A stretch of 64,000 nucleotides of DNA, taken from Pseudomonas fluorescens. GTDB lineage: Bacteria > Pseudomonadota > Gammaproteobacteria > Pseudomonadales > Pseudomonadaceae. A program made the position numbers and the translations under genes. The stretch spans positions 4,712,001 through 4,776,000 of the forward strand of contig NZ_CP008896.1 in the NCBI RefSeq assembly GCF_000730425.1. Reading direction: 5' to 3'. Shown here piece by piece: positions 41,663 through 51,980 of this stretch; position 1 is the stretch's first letter, and each line of letters opens with the position of its first letter. The notes under the pieces are model-generated. The model ran no database searches. It was not told the origin of the DNA and worked only from the letters and a program-made list of their open reading frames with translations.

Positions 41663-42013
41663 ATGTCTGAACCTCAAAACGGGCGCGGCGCGCTCTTCAC
41701 TGGCGGGCTGGCCGCCATCCTCGCCTCGGCTTGCTGCCTCGGGCCGCTGGTTCTGATCGCCTTGGGGTTCAGCGGCGCTTGGATCGGCAACTTGACGGTG
41801 TTGGAACCCTATCGCCCCATCTTTATCGGCGTGGCGCTGGTGGCGTTGTTCTTCGCCTGGCGGCGCATCTACCGGCCGTCAGCCGCCTGCAAACCGGGTG
41901 AGGTTTGCGCGATTCCCCAAGTGCGAGCTACTTACAAGCTCATTTTCTGGGGCGTGGCCGTGCTGGTTTTGGTCGCGCTCGGATTTCCCTACGTCGTGCC
42001 ATTTTTCTATTGA
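41663..42013 (+). CDS. merT: Mercuric ion transporter MerT
   Basis: 116 residues with three transmembrane helices. The CC pair in the first helix (ASACCLGPL) and the cytoplasmic-loop cysteines (SAACKPGEVCAIPQ) pass Hg(II) inward from MerP to MerA. ATG 41663 has AAAGGACA ahead; an upstream in-frame ATG at 41597 falls in the promoter. Confidence 0.96.
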   Translation: MSEPQNGRGALFTGGLAAILASACCLGPLVLIALGFSGAWIGNLTVLEPYRPIFIGVALVALFFAWRRIYRPSAACKPGEVCAIPQVRATYKLIFWGVAVLVLVALGFPYVVPFFY

Positions 42014-42028
42014 TCACAGGAGTTCACC

Positions 42029-44195
<2,167 letters not shown>

Positions 44196-44211
44196 AAAAA
44201 GGAGGTTTTCA

Positions 44212-44577
44212 ATGAGCGCCTACACCGTGTCCCGGCTGGCCCTTGATGCCGGGGTGAGCGTGCATATCGTGCGCGACTACCTGCTGCGCGGATTGCTGCG
44301 TCCGGTGGCGTGCACCCCGGGCGGCTATGGCCTGTTCGATGATGCCGCCTTGCAACGGCTGTGCTTCGTGCGGGCGGCCTTCGAGGCGGGCATCGGCCTG
44401 GACGCGCTGGCGCGGCTGTGCCGGGCGCTGGATGCTGCGGACGGCGATGAAGCGGCCGCGCAGCTTGCCGTTCTGCGCCAGTTCGTCGAGCGTCGGCGCG
44501 AAGCGTTGGCCGATCTGGAGGTGCAGTTGGCCACCATGCCGACCGAGCCGGCACAGCACGCGGAGAGTCTGCCATGA
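44212..44577 (+). CDS. merD: Mercury operon coregulator MerD
   Basis: 121 residues. The HTH resembles MerR ([20 protein letters not shown]) but the metal-binding cysteine set is missing. MerD competes for or displaces MerR at the operator to turn the operon down. GGAGG lies ahead. It overlaps merE by 4 bases. Confidence 0.95.
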   Translation: MSAYTVSRLALDAGVSVHIVRDYLLRGLLRPVACTPGGYGLFDDAALQRLCFVRAAFEAGIGLDALARLCRALDAADGDEAAAQLAVLRQFVERRREALADLEVQLATMPTEPAQHAESLP

Positions 44578-44810
44578 ACAGCCCCGAGCGCTTGCCGTCC
44601 GAGACGCACAAACCGATCACCGGCTACCTGTGGGGCGCGCTGGCCGTGCTCACCTGTCCCTGCCATTTGCCGATTCTCGCCATTGTGCTGGCCGGCACGA
44701 CGGCCGGCGCGTTCATCGGAGAGTACTGGGGTATCGCAGCCCTCACGCTGACCGGTTTGTTCGTCCTGTCTGTGACACGACTGCTGCGGGCCTTCAAAGA
44801 TCGATCATGA
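44574..44810 (+). CDS. merE: Mercury transport protein MerE
   Basis: 78 residues with two hydrophobic helices. The cysteine pair in [15 protein letters not shown] is the likely metal site. MerE has been linked to uptake of organic and inorganic mercury. It is the last gene of the mer operon. Confidence 0.95.
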   Translation: MNSPERLPSETHKPITGYLWGALAVLTCPCHLPILAIVLAGTTAGAFIGEYWGIAALTLTGLFVLSVTRLLRAFKDRS

Positions 44811-44862
44811 GCGCTTCCCATTGAGACAAACCACGCTGTCGCTACGTTGCCTCATGCCGGCA

Positions 44863-45477
44863 TCAAATTCGGCTGAGTAGCTTCTCGCCATCTGGACGTA
44901 GCTCACCCTTGGGTGAAACATGCCGATACAGGGTCTGCCGCGTGACGCCAAGTTCCTGGCACAGGTCGCCGACCTTGGTCTCTGGCTGACCCATTGCCGC
45001 CATCGCCAGCCGCAGCTTGGCGGCGGTCATCTTGAACGGCCGGCCGCCTTTCCGCCCGCGCGCGCGGGCCGAGGCTAGGCCGGCAATCGTGCGCTCCGCG
45101 ATCAACTCGCGCTCGAACTCGGCCAGGGCGGCGAAGATGCCAAAGACCAGCTTGCCGGCGGCGGTCGTGGTGTCGATGGCCGCGCCGTGCCCGGTTAATA
45201 CCTTCAAGCCGATGCCGCGCCCAGTCAGGTCGTGCACGGTGTTGATGAGATGTCGCAGGTCGCGTCCGAGCCGATCCAGTTTCCACACGACCAGTGTGTC
45301 GCCAGTTCGCAACGCCTTCAGGCAGCTCGTCAAGCCGGGCCGATCCTCGCGCATGCCGGATGCCTGGTCCTCGTAAAGATGTACTGGATCGACCCCGGCG
45401 GCAATCAGCGCGTCGCGCTGCAAATCGGTAGCCTGGGAGCCGTCCGCCTTCGATACCCGCATGTAGCCTATCAGCAT
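44863..45477 (-). CDS. tniR: Serine resolvase TniR
   Basis: 204 residues. Catalytic region MLIGYMRVSKADGSQATDLQ, conserved LDRLGRDLRHLINTVHDLT and AEFERELIAERTIAGL, and a C-terminal HTH (KVGDLCQELGVTRQTLYRHV). It resolves cointegrates of the mer transposon at the res site just upstream. Confidence 0.95.
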   Translation of the reverse strand: MLIGYMRVSKADGSQATDLQRDALIAAGVDPVHLYEDQASGMREDRPGLTSCLKALRTGDTLVVWKLDRLGRDLRHLINTVHDLTGRGIGLKVLTGHGAAIDTTTAAGKLVFGIFAALAEFERELIAERTIAGLASARARGRKGGRPFKMTAAKLRLAMAAMGQPETKVGDLCQELGVTRQTLYRHVSPKGELRPDGEKLLSRI

Positions 45478-45485
45478 GTCGTACC

Positions 45486-45555
45486 TGTCACATATACGTT
45501 CGATTATGTGACAGTGTGAGCCAGAAAGTTCTCGCCGTCAAAAACTGTCACTTAA
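45486..45555. other. res site of the mer transposon
   Basis: TGTCACATA and TATGTGACA form perfect inverted arms (45486-45513), and a further TGTCACTTAA follows at 45546. The position between tniR and tniQ is where Tn5053-type res sites lie. Confidence 0.8.
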
Positions 45556-46755
45556 CCCGTCATTTAGTCTAAGACCTGCAAACGGCCATTCAGGCTCGTA
45601 ATGTGACAAAAACTCCGGCGGGATGCCCTCCTTGGTGAACGTGGCGCGCAAACGTTCCAGGGATTCGGGGTCGCGTCGCCCGTAGGACGCCAGTGTGAAC
45701 AGCAAGCGGGCCGTCTCCGGGTTGTGTCGCGCTTCAATGATGGCCTCATCGATGGCCTGGGCTGCTCGTTGCCAGTGGTTGATGGGTTCCGGCTTCGGCA
45801 CCTTCGCCGGCAGGCCGTTGGTGAAACCAGTGTGCGGCTCCGTCTGAAACAGCGCGGCCTGTTCCCCGCGCGGGATCAGCGCCTTTGACTCGATCAGCGT
45901 GATGGCGGTGGCCGCCGCCTCCAGCATCTGCCACTGCACCGCCGGGGCCAGAATCTCGTAGGGACGCCACAGACTCTGCCCGGCGCGCAGCGGATGGCCG
46001 CAGCGCTCCCAGACATGGCGGATGCTCGCCGAGCAACTGCCGCAGTGCGAGAGCAGCGTGTTCAGCTCATCAAGCAGGGTGCGCAGCAGCCGGAACCACA
46101 AGCCGGCGTGGACACGCCGACGCGGCAGCTCCACAAAACCCGTCGTCAGCGCCTGCCAGGTGCGCCGGTCCATGCAGGCGATTGCGTCATCGGCAGGGCG
46201 CGGCGCAGCATCGGCGATTTCCCACTGAAGATACCGGCCGGGCATGCCCCAGTAGGACTCCAGCCAGCAGCCATGCTGCGGGCAGCTCAGCATCAAGGGG
46301 AGCTGCCAGACGAGTAGCACAGCTTGATTCGTTGGATCGTTCAGACACTGCGGACACGCCCGGCGAATCGTCTGGCTCGGTAGCCAGGCACGCCAGCGAG
46401 TGATGGACCGCACCTTGCGGGTGCGCTTGGGCAGGAGCACCGCGCATTGGAATGTATAGGTTTCCAAGGCTGCTGGTACCGAATCGTCGAGACTGTCGAG
46501 CAGCCACGGCACCCAGCCTGCAAGACTCATGCTGCGCAACCGCTCCAGCTCGACGCCACTGCGCTGGCAGAGCGCCGTCAGCAACGACAAGGATGGTGCG
46601 GTATCCAGGTCATCAAGTTGGCTGTGACCAAGATCGTGGGCCAGCAGCTCGTGCACGTCCATCTGGTAGCAGGCGGCGACCCGGTTGAGCCATGAGGACA
46701 GGGCTTCGCCTTCCTTGGGTGCCGGATGCAGCGGCCAGCGCGGCGCGGACTTCAC
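45538..46755 (-). CDS. tniQ: Transposition protein TniQ
   Basis: 405 residues. The N-terminus carries the TniQ domain (WPLHPAPKEGEALSSWLNRV) and a zinc-type cysteine set (RRACPQCL, then SCPQHGC). TniQ, related to TnsD/TniQ target selectors, is needed with TniA and TniB. It overlaps tniB by 4 bases. Confidence 0.95.
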   Translation of the reverse strand: MKSAPRWPLHPAPKEGEALSSWLNRVAACYQMDVHELLAHDLGHSQLDDLDTAPSLSLLTALCQRSGVELERLRSMSLAGWVPWLLDSLDDSVPAALETYTFQCAVLLPKRTRKVRSITRWRAWLPSQTIRRACPQCLNDPTNQAVLLVWQLPLMLSCPQHGCWLESYWGMPGRYLQWEIADAAPRPADDAIACMDRRTWQALTTGFVELPRRRVHAGLWFRLLRTLLDELNTLLSHCGSCSASIRHVWERCGHPLRAGQSLWRPYEILAPAVQWQMLEAAATAITLIESKALIPRGEQAALFQTEPHTGFTNGLPAKVPKPEPINHWQRAAQAIDEAIIEARHNPETARLLFTLASYGRRDPESLERLRATFTKEGIPPEFLSHYEPEWPFAGLRLNDGLSDSF

Positions 46756-47669
46756 ATCAGTTCCCGCTCGAACTGTCGCCGCCGCTCACTGGGGCCGATG
46801 TAGTCGGCCATGCTGAGCGTGCGGTGGTTGATCGCTTCCTCGCCACTCTCCACGGCGGCGACGGCCGCCGCCACCAGCAGATGTGCAAGCTCGCCGATGG
46901 TGCCTTCGCTCCGGGTGAGCAGGTAGCGGGCCATGTCCAGCGTGGCAATCGGGGATGGCCGCCGTAGCGGGAGTGACGCCGCGAAGCTGGCCAGCAGCGA
47001 GCAGCAGTCCTCATTGGCCTCCCACGGCGGCAGCAGCATCGGCTCGAAGCGGTTTTCCAACTGATCGTCCGAACGGATGGCCAGGTACGCCTCGCGCGTG
47101 CCGACCCCGACCAGGGGGATACGCAGCTCGTTGCCGAGGAAGCGCAGCAGGTTGAGGAACTCGCGCCGGTTAACGCTGTTGCCAGCCAGTACATTGTGCA
47201 GTTCGTCGATCACCAGCATGCGCACGCCGACCTTGCGCAGCAGGGCCAGCGCCAGTTGCTCCATTTCCGGCAGCCGTGGGCGCGGGCGCAGCGGCGCGCC
47301 CATCGCAGCCAGCAGCGCGACATAGAAGCGGATCACCGATGGCTCTGACGGCATCTGCACGACCAGCACCGGGATATGTTCTTGGTCAGCGTCGGTGCCG
47401 ACCGGGTGCGCCCGCCGGAATTTCTCGACGATCATCGACTTGCCGTTGTTGGTGGGGCCGACCAGCAGCAGGTTTGGCATGCGTTGCTTGTTCGGCCACG
47501 CATACAGAGTTTCCAGCCGGTTCAGCGCCTCGACCGCGCGCGGGTAGCCGATCCAGCGGTCGGCGCGAATGCGCTGGATGCGCTCGTCTGCCGGCAGCCT
47601 GGCCAAACCCTGTGCCGCTGGCAGCAGGTGGGACAGGTCAATGACGGGATATTCGTCCACGGCTACCAC
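46752..47669 (-). CDS. tniB: Transposition ATPase TniB
   Basis: 305 residues. Walker A LLVGPTNNGKSMIVEKF near residue 68 and Walker B VRMLVIDELHNVLAG near residue 150. This AAA ATPase binds target DNA and activates TniA. It overlaps tniA by 7 bases. Confidence 0.95.
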   Translation of the reverse strand: MVAVDEYPVIDLSHLLPAAQGLARLPADERIQRIRADRWIGYPRAVEALNRLETLYAWPNKQRMPNLLLVGPTNNGKSMIVEKFRRAHPVGTDADQEHIPVLVVQMPSEPSVIRFYVALLAAMGAPLRPRPRLPEMEQLALALLRKVGVRMLVIDELHNVLAGNSVNRREFLNLLRFLGNELRIPLVGVGTREAYLAIRSDDQLENRFEPMLLPPWEANEDCCSLLASFAASLPLRRPSPIATLDMARYLLTRSEGTIGELAHLLVAAAVAAVESGEEAINHRTLSMADYIGPSERRRQFERELM

Positions 47670-49342
47670 TCCTCGATCTGATCGAACGGTTTGGCCGGCG
47701 GCAGGTTGTCTGCCTGCGGGTCAGCCATGTCCACATCCGGCGGTATGGGCTTGGCCGGTGGCTCCGACGTCTTGAGGTGCTGGCGGCGATCAGCGTCGCG
47801 CCGCGCCTTGCGCGTGGCCTTCTGGGCGGTGGTCACGATCTCGCGCATCTGCCCGATCATGCGGAACAGCGCCGACTCGTCCACCTGCTCGCGCCCGAGC
47901 TGACGCAATTTGGCCAGCGCCTGGCGTTGTTCCCAGAGGGTGACGGCCGGATGGGACAAGGTGCGGTAGTGGATCTCCAGATAGTGCTGACCTTCCGGTT
48001 CCAGTACCCAGATGCGGCTGATGTCGCGCGGATCGCGCCGGATCAGGAAGGCGGGCAAGCGCTCGCGCCGGGCAATCCACGGCTTGAGGGCGTCGGCGTA
48101 GTAGTGGATGTGGTCGATGACAAAGCCGGTGCGGGTCAGGGTGCGGCGGATCACCGGCAGGAAATCGACCAAAAACGCGGTGGGGCGGGTAACGACGGCC
48201 GGGACGCCAACGCGCTCCACGGCCTCGGCCCAGCGCGCGGCCGGCGGCTGGAGCAGGCCGTTGTGCACGGAGCCGTGATAGGTGCCTACCGCCAACGCGA
48301 GCCAGCGCTCCAGCTCGCGCAGCGTCAGGGTGGCCATCTTCTCGGAATCGTACTCGCCGCGCTGGCCGGGATTGGAGAAGGTCGTCCCCGGTAATTCGTC
48401 GTGGATCATCTGCATCGCCGTGCCGATGATCCGTTCCACGATGCCGCCGTAGTGCGGCTGGCCTGGTGGGCGATAGTCCAGCCGGATGCCATGCTGTTCG
48501 CAGCCACGGCGCAGCGCTTCGCTTTTGAACTCGGCCGCGTTGTCCAGATAGAGCAGCCTGGGCTTGCCGCTCATCGGCCAGTCCATTTCCACATTCAGCC
48601 CTTCCAGCCAGGGCCGCTTGTCGCAGGCGGCATGCGCGAGGCATAGGCCGACCGAGACGGCGGACGGCGCTTCCAGCGTGACCACCATGCCGAGTACGCA
48701 GCGCGTGAACACGTCGATGGCGAGGGTCAAATATGGGCGGCCAATCGGTTGCCGGTCGCGCTCGTCGACCACGATCAGGTCGATGACGGTGTGGTCGATC
48801 TGCACCTGTTCCAGCGGCATGGTGACTTCGGGCGGAATGCCACCCGCGCCTTGCAAGGGACGGGCAGCGTCCTGCCCGCCCCGGCTGCGGGCTATTTTCG
48901 CCGGGTGTAGTCCGGCAATCCGCTGGGCCACGGTGTTGCGCGCCGGCACCGGCAGCTTCTGGGTTTTGCACGCCTGCGCGACTTCGCGGTGGAACGCCGC
49001 CAGGCTGCGTTTCTGCTTGGTCAGGAAGCGCTTTTGCAGCAGCTCGCGGATGATGCGCTCGACCGGTTCCGGCAAGCGCCCCTTGCCTTTGCCGCCGCCG
49101 GATCGGCCGGGCGTCAGGTCTGTTACCAGGCCAGTACCCTGCCGGGCGCGACGGATCAGGACATATACCTGTCGCCGGGACAGGCCCAGCGCTTGGGCTG
49201 CCTCATCGGCGGCTTCATGCCCGACCACCTCAAGCGCTGCCAGTGGCCCGATGATTTCCGTCCGGTGCCGGGCTTGCGCCCATGCCTCGTCGGGCAGGGT
49301 GGCCACGCCTTGCGCGGCAATCGGTGGAGTGTCTGATGTCAT
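47663..49342 (-). CDS. tniA: Transposase TniA
   Basis: 559 residues from ATG 49342; a start 31 codons earlier lies toward the transposon end and is less likely. The DDE core shows Asp in QVQIDHTVIDLIVVDE near residue 205, Asp in PRLLYLDNAAEFKSE near residue 275, and Glu in YGGIVERIIGTAMQ near residue 315. It cuts and joins the 25-bp ends. Confidence 0.95.
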   Translation of the reverse strand: MTSDTPPIAAQGVATLPDEAWAQARHRTEIIGPLAALEVVGHEAADEAAQALGLSRRQVYVLIRRARQGTGLVTDLTPGRSGGGKGKGRLPEPVERIIRELLQKRFLTKQKRSLAAFHREVAQACKTQKLPVPARNTVAQRIAGLHPAKIARSRGGQDAARPLQGAGGIPPEVTMPLEQVQIDHTVIDLIVVDERDRQPIGRPYLTLAIDVFTRCVLGMVVTLEAPSAVSVGLCLAHAACDKRPWLEGLNVEMDWPMSGKPRLLYLDNAAEFKSEALRRGCEQHGIRLDYRPPGQPHYGGIVERIIGTAMQMIHDELPGTTFSNPGQRGEYDSEKMATLTLRELERWLALAVGTYHGSVHNGLLQPPAARWAEAVERVGVPAVVTRPTAFLVDFLPVIRRTLTRTGFVIDHIHYYADALKPWIARRERLPAFLIRRDPRDISRIWVLEPEGQHYLEIHYRTLSHPAVTLWEQRQALAKLRQLGREQVDESALFRMIGQMREIVTTAQKATRKARRDADRRQHLKTSEPPAKPIPPDVDMADPQADNLPPAKPFDQIEEW

Positions 49343-49485
49343 GCCCAAACCTCGCTTTGGTGCACACGAGTATTGAGCATAGTCGAGATTGGTGCAGACG
49401 ACTCCTGATATTGGGCTGTCAGGAGCCGTATGCACACCAGGCGTTACATCCAGTCAGATGGTGCGGTCGTCTTCTGAAAACGACA

Positions 49486-49551
49486 GTTGCCTGCCGAGAG
49501 GCTGGCGTCCACCAAACCCTGGTTTGTTGGACGGATTGTGGTGGTGATGTT
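49486..49551. other. Right part of the split res region
   Basis: 66 bases between the mer transposon and the outer transposon's right end repeats, with the inverted pair TCCACCAAACC/GGTTTGTTGGA. Confidence 0.45.
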
Positions 49552-49718
49552 CAGTTGCAGAAAGCGTGAGCCCATCGCGATGGAATGCAAGCCGGCGCGG
49601 GTGAATGCAAGTTCACTCGCAGCGAATGTGAGCCCGAGCGCATCGTCAGTCGCAGTTAATCTGAGCTGGAAATGGAGATGATTGCGAGTCCGGCCGTTTT
49701 CAAATGCAAGCCGTTACA
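49552..49718. repeat. Right multi-repeat end of the outer transposon
   Basis: Read inward from 49718, TTGCATTT, TCGCAATCA, AACTGCGACTGA, CGCTGCGAGTGA, TTGCATTCA and TTGCATTCCATCG occur in the same order as at the left end. Alignment covers about 165 bases with clear similarity throughout. Confidence 0.75.
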
Positions 49719-49819
49719 CGTAGGCTTCGACCGGGTTAACCTGGTGCTGGCCGCAAGCCGAGAAAAACGGATTGCGAATGACCTGGCCCGCGTGTTTGAA
49801 CGTCAACTCTTTCATACCA
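49719..49819 (-). pseudogene. 5' fragment of a gene cut by the outer transposon
   Basis: ATG 49819 follows a strong GGAGG site and opens MKELTFKHAGQVIRNPFFSA then CGQHQVNPVEAY. A stop arises where the transposon end begins. The layout (short beta start, a C near residue 21, DP/NPVEAY) suggests a small plasmid-type protein. The 3' part may be in the frame left of 37586. Confidence 0.55.
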
Positions 49820-49829
49820 CCTCCAGCAA

Positions 49830-49856
49830 AAGCGGCGGGATATGGCCCCGCCGCTT
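49830..49856 (-). terminator. GC-rich hairpin between two minus-strand genes
   Basis: AAGCGGCGGG and CCCGCCGCTT pair around six bases, with TTTTGC after it on the minus strand. It could stop transcription from the 123-residue gene or act as a leader hairpin, since a GGAGG site and a start follow within 12 bases. Confidence 0.65.
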
Positions 49857-49863
49857 GATCAGG

Positions 49864-50235
49864 TCACAGGGTGAACGGTGCGGCGGCGTAGCCGTCGAGC
49901 TGGGCGATTGCTTGTGCGCGCATTGCGCGAATTTCATATGCGGCGGTGTTGTAGTAGTAACCGCCAAATTCGCTTGTGTGGGACTCGTAAAACTCGATCA
50001 GCTTGAGTGCCTGCAAGGGTGTCGGAAGAACTTGGCCAGCCACCAAAATGCAAGGCGGCTCATCGATGCCGGGTTCGTCCATGTTTACCTCGTTGTACGC
50101 GTCCACATTCATGGATTTGAGGCAATCCGCGATGCGCTGTGCCTCTACCCGCTGTTCGGGCGCGTGCCAGTTCTCGCCTAATGCGAATGCGACTAGGGCG
50201 GTGATGTGCGTGTCGCTGACGATGGTTACGCTCAT
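49864..50235 (-). CDS. Unknown plasmid-type protein, 123 residues
   Basis: I chose ATG 50235 because it follows the conserved TCTGCGAAGGA leader tail; a frame extending 43 codons further runs through that leader. Soluble and helical (ITALVAFALGENWHAPEQRV, then TPLQALKLIEFYESHTSEFG). Not recognised. It is the first of four genes in this block behind the same kind of leader. Confidence 0.6.
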   Translation of the reverse strand: MSVTIVSDTHITALVAFALGENWHAPEQRVEAQRIADCLKSMNVDAYNEVNMDEPGIDEPPCILVAGQVLPTPLQALKLIEFYESHTSEFGGYYYNTAAYEIRAMRAQAIAQLDGYAAAPFTL

Positions 50236-50289
50236 GATGTATTTCCTTCGCAGAACCCCGGCGCGGTTGCCGCCGCTGATGCCGGGGTT
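50236..50289 (-). promoter_or_regulatory. Structured leader, copy 1
   Basis: On the minus strand: outer stem AACCCCGGC/GCCGGGGTT, inner GCGG-CGGCAA-CCGC, then TCTGCGAAGGA and the start. There is no promoter of the shared type directly upstream, so it is read through from the gene before it. Confidence 0.7.
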
Positions 50290-50296
50290 ATTGGGT

Positions 50297-50488
50297 TTAT
50301 CGCGGGTTACATTCGAAACAAGTGCAGGCCATGCCTTCTTGCTTGAGCTGGGCACCCCGGGCATATGCCTCGGAGTAGGCCGTGTAACTGACGCGATTTT
50401 CGGTATAGATCCGCAAGGCGGTCTTTGTGTCGCCGTGGTATCCGGCGAGCTTGATTAGTGCAATTGCATCTTTGCGGGTCATGTTCAT
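50297..50488 (-). CDS. Small unknown protein, 63 residues
   Basis: MNMTRKDAIALIKLAGYHGD starts a soluble helical protein ending in a cysteine pair (GMACTCFECNPR). Its leader has a plain hairpin (GGGAGCGG/CCGCTCCC, 50502-50521) followed by AAAGG. Probably co-transcribed with the 150-residue gene upstream. Confidence 0.55.
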   Translation of the reverse strand: MNMTRKDAIALIKLAGYHGDTKTALRIYTENRVSYTAYSEAYARGAQLKQEGMACTCFECNPR

Positions 50489-50501
50489 GGCCTTTGCAGG
50501 T

Positions 50502-50521
50502 GGGAGCGGCGAACCGCTCCC
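50502..50521 (-). promoter_or_regulatory. Leader hairpin of the 63-residue gene
   Basis: A perfect 8-bp stem with a CGAA/TTCG loop, 14 bases ahead of the start. It is shorter than the shared leader form but holds the same place. Confidence 0.55.
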
Positions 50522-50528
50522 GGTCTGG

Positions 50529-50981
50529 TTAGGCGGTCGCTACTTGCGCCGCGAGGAGATTCGGCGCAGCTGCGCGAACGATGGCAACAGCATCGGCGTG
50601 AGACATGGTGTATTCAGCCGAGAAACGGAAATAGTGGCGACCGAGGCGAACATAGATCCGGGTGACTCGCCCGTTAGTGCGCTCGCTCATTTTGAATGAT
50701 GAGGCGTCGCAGTCATGAACCCAGCCCATGGGAGGGAGCATGTTGAGCGCGTCGTCGTAGGCTTCTGCATCAATCAGGATGGGTGCCTCTTTGCTGAGCG
50801 CTTCGATCTTGGCGACAGCTTCATCACTGGTGATGATTTCCATGCCCGGATAACGGCCGGCGAGCTTTTCAAGGTTGGCCCCGCATTGGTCAACCCATTC
50901 GCCCGAGGCGGATTTTTCGGCGTAGGCCCAGACCCAGTGTTGGCCCGGTTGGTAGAAAACGTGCTCGGTGGTAGTAGTCAT
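50529..50981 (-). CDS. Unknown protein, 150 residues, paralogue of the 142-residue gene
   Basis: The N-terminus HVFYQPGQHWVWAYAEKSAS and the C-terminus CDASSFKMSERTNGRVTRIY match the gene at 54191-54619 (VFYVPGQTSIIDYARE and QCDSFKL…GNVTRIF). The two are paralogues within this block. No known function. It starts behind the full shared promoter and leader. Confidence 0.65.
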   Translation of the reverse strand: MTTTTEHVFYQPGQHWVWAYAEKSASGEWVDQCGANLEKLAGRYPGMEIITSDEAVAKIEALSKEAPILIDAEAYDDALNMLPPMGWVHDCDASSFKMSERTNGRVTRIYVRLGRHYFRFSAEYTMSHADAVAIVRAAAPNLLAAQVATA

Positions 50982-51060
50982 GATGTTGCCTCTTTCGCAG
51001 ATGGCCCCGGAGCGGTTGCCGCCGCGTATTCCGGGGTGTCGAGGCAGTATTGCTTCGACA
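50982..51060 (-). promoter_or_regulatory. Structured leader, copy 2
   Basis: Hairpin 1 (51038-51059) pairs GTCGA-GCA with TGC-TCGAC. Hairpin 2 has outer CCCCGGA/TCCGGGG (51005-51036) and inner GCGG-CGGCAA-CCGC. Then come TCTGCGAAAGAGG and the start. Confidence 0.75.
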
Positions 51061-51065
51061 TGGTT

Positions 51066-51119
51066 ATTATCTCAAACCACGTCTTTACCGTCAACTGTTT
51101 GTAAAATCTAATTTTACAA
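51066..51119 (-). promoter_or_regulatory. Shared-type promoter with upstream palindrome, copy 2
   Basis: On the minus strand TTGACG (51089-51094) and GATAAT (51066-51071) are 17 bases apart. Directly upstream of -35 is a palindrome with arms TTGTAAAA and TTTTACAA (51099-51119). A strong sigma-70 promoter with a likely operator or UP-like element. Confidence 0.8.
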
Positions 51120-51123
51120 TATA

Positions 51124-51354
51124 CTAATATCCATTAGGCAACTTTGGGTAGGCTTTCCATATCCTGACCATGAAGGGACGATCCCAGTGATTGCATCCTG
51201 AATGCTGCATGGCTTCGGGTTCTGCTACCCCTTTAGCGATTAAGTCCTGGGCAACCTGTATGTGCCTGGTGAGGCGTTTGCCGTCCAGACTTACAAGCAG
51301 CCCTATTAGCACTGTGATAATTGGGATAGCAAACCAGATGATCTTCAACGACAT
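51124..51354 (-). CDS. Small membrane protein, 76 residues
   Basis: One N-terminal transmembrane helix (IIWFAIPIITVLIGLLVSL, residues 4-22), then a soluble tail with a CNHWDRPFMVRIWKAYP end. The perfect palindrome at 51377-51394 lies 23 bases upstream. Not recognised. Confidence 0.6.
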   Translation of the reverse strand: MSLKIIWFAIPIITVLIGLLVSLDGKRLTRHIQVAQDLIAKGVAEPEAMQHSGCNHWDRPFMVRIWKAYPKLPNGY

Positions 51355-51376
51355 AATGCCTACTCCATTCCCCTAC

Positions 51377-51394
51377 TTTCTCGCATGCGAGAAA
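51377..51394. promoter_or_regulatory. Perfect 18-bp palindrome TTTCTCGCATGCGAGAAA
   Basis: It lies ahead of the 76-residue membrane gene. A 16-bp version (TTCTCGCACGCGAGAA) lies at 55670-55685. Likely a binding site for a dimeric regulator or a partition protein. Confidence 0.65.
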
Positions 51395-51420
51395 CCAAAT
51401 TTAGAACATCCCTTAGCGTA

Positions 51421-51443
51421 AAGCCCCGCTTTAGCGGGGCCTT
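51421..51443 (-). terminator. Terminator behind the 118-residue gene
   Basis: AAGCCCCGC and GCGGGGCTT-like arms around TTTA form a strong stem, 6 bases beyond the minus-strand stop. Confidence 0.75.
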
Positions 51444-51448
51444 ACCGT

Positions 51449-51805
51449 TTACTCCTGATCCCTTCTTACTTCGTCCATGCATTCACTTTCAGCCTGCTCA
51501 GCCTCTGCGATTGTCTCATCATCGATCTTGATCCGGCGAACCCACAGCGCTTGCTGAAACGCGAATTTGTCAGCGCCTTCGAGCTTATCCAGTTCATTGC
51601 GAAGGCCGCGAAGCAAGATGGCCTCGTACAACTCAAAGTAACAGCCACAGCAACGGCTAGCCTGCTTCTGGTGAGCGTCGATGACTGCTGCGGGATCGTA
51701 GTCGGATGCTGGAGCATCACCGTTAGGGCGACCGTTCCAAAAGGCGAAAAGGTCATGATGGGAAAGGAAGTTTTCAACGCTGGTGATCTGAGCTGCATTA
51801 GACAT
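51449..51805 (-). CDS. Unknown protein, 118 residues
   Basis: Soluble and helical with a CCGCYFELYEAILLRGL segment near the middle and an acidic C-terminus (AEQAESECMDEVRRDQE). Not recognised. It has its own shared-type promoter and leader and its own terminator. Confidence 0.6.
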   Translation of the reverse strand: MSNAAQITSVENFLSHHDLFAFWNGRPNGDAPASDYDPAAVIDAHQKQASRCCGCYFELYEAILLRGLRNELDKLEGADKFAFQQALWVRRIKIDDETIAEAEQAESECMDEVRRDQE

Positions 51806-51878
51806 GGTGTATCTCCTTCGCAGATTTACTGGAGCGGTTGCCGCCGCTTTGCCCAGTGTCGAGGCTGACTGCTTCGAC
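51806..51878 (-). promoter_or_regulatory. Structured leader, copy 3
   Basis: Hairpin 1 at 51858-51878 (GTCGA/TCGAC). Hairpin 2 has outer ACTGG/CCAGT (51828-51857) where other copies have CCCCGG-type stems, and inner AGCGG-CGGCAA-CCGCT. Then come TCTGCGAAGGAG and the start. The changed outer stem keeps pairing. Confidence 0.75.
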
Positions 51879-51884
51879 GGGGTT

Positions 51885-51943
51885 AGTGTCTCATTTGCCT
51901 AGCCGCGTATCAACTATTTGTAAAATCCAATTATACAAATAGT
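51885..51943 (-). promoter_or_regulatory. Shared-type promoter with upstream palindrome, copy 3
   Basis: On the minus strand TTGATA (51908-51913) and GACACT (51885-51890) are 17 bases apart. The palindrome upstream has 10-bp perfect arms ACTATTTGTA/TACAAATAGT (51913-51943). It sits between this promoter and the divergent toxin promoter, so one protein could control both. Confidence 0.78.
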
Positions 51944-51945
51944 TT

Positions 51946-51974
51946 TTGCCAAGGTGTGATTTATACGCTACAAT
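51946..51974 (+). promoter_or_regulatory. Promoter of the toxin-antitoxin pair
   Basis: TTGCCA and TACAAT are 17 bases apart. The toxin ATG lies 6 bases behind -10, so the transcript would start at or next to the start codon (leaderless). Confidence 0.65.
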
Positions 51975-51980
51975 GCACCT

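Noticed and set aside
47790-48971. 393-residue minus-strand frame inside tniA
   Set aside because: Same-strand alternate frame made of repetitive basic residues; a high-GC artefact.
48564-49376. 270-residue plus-strand frame over tniA
   Set aside because: Antisense to tniA with no start site or domain.
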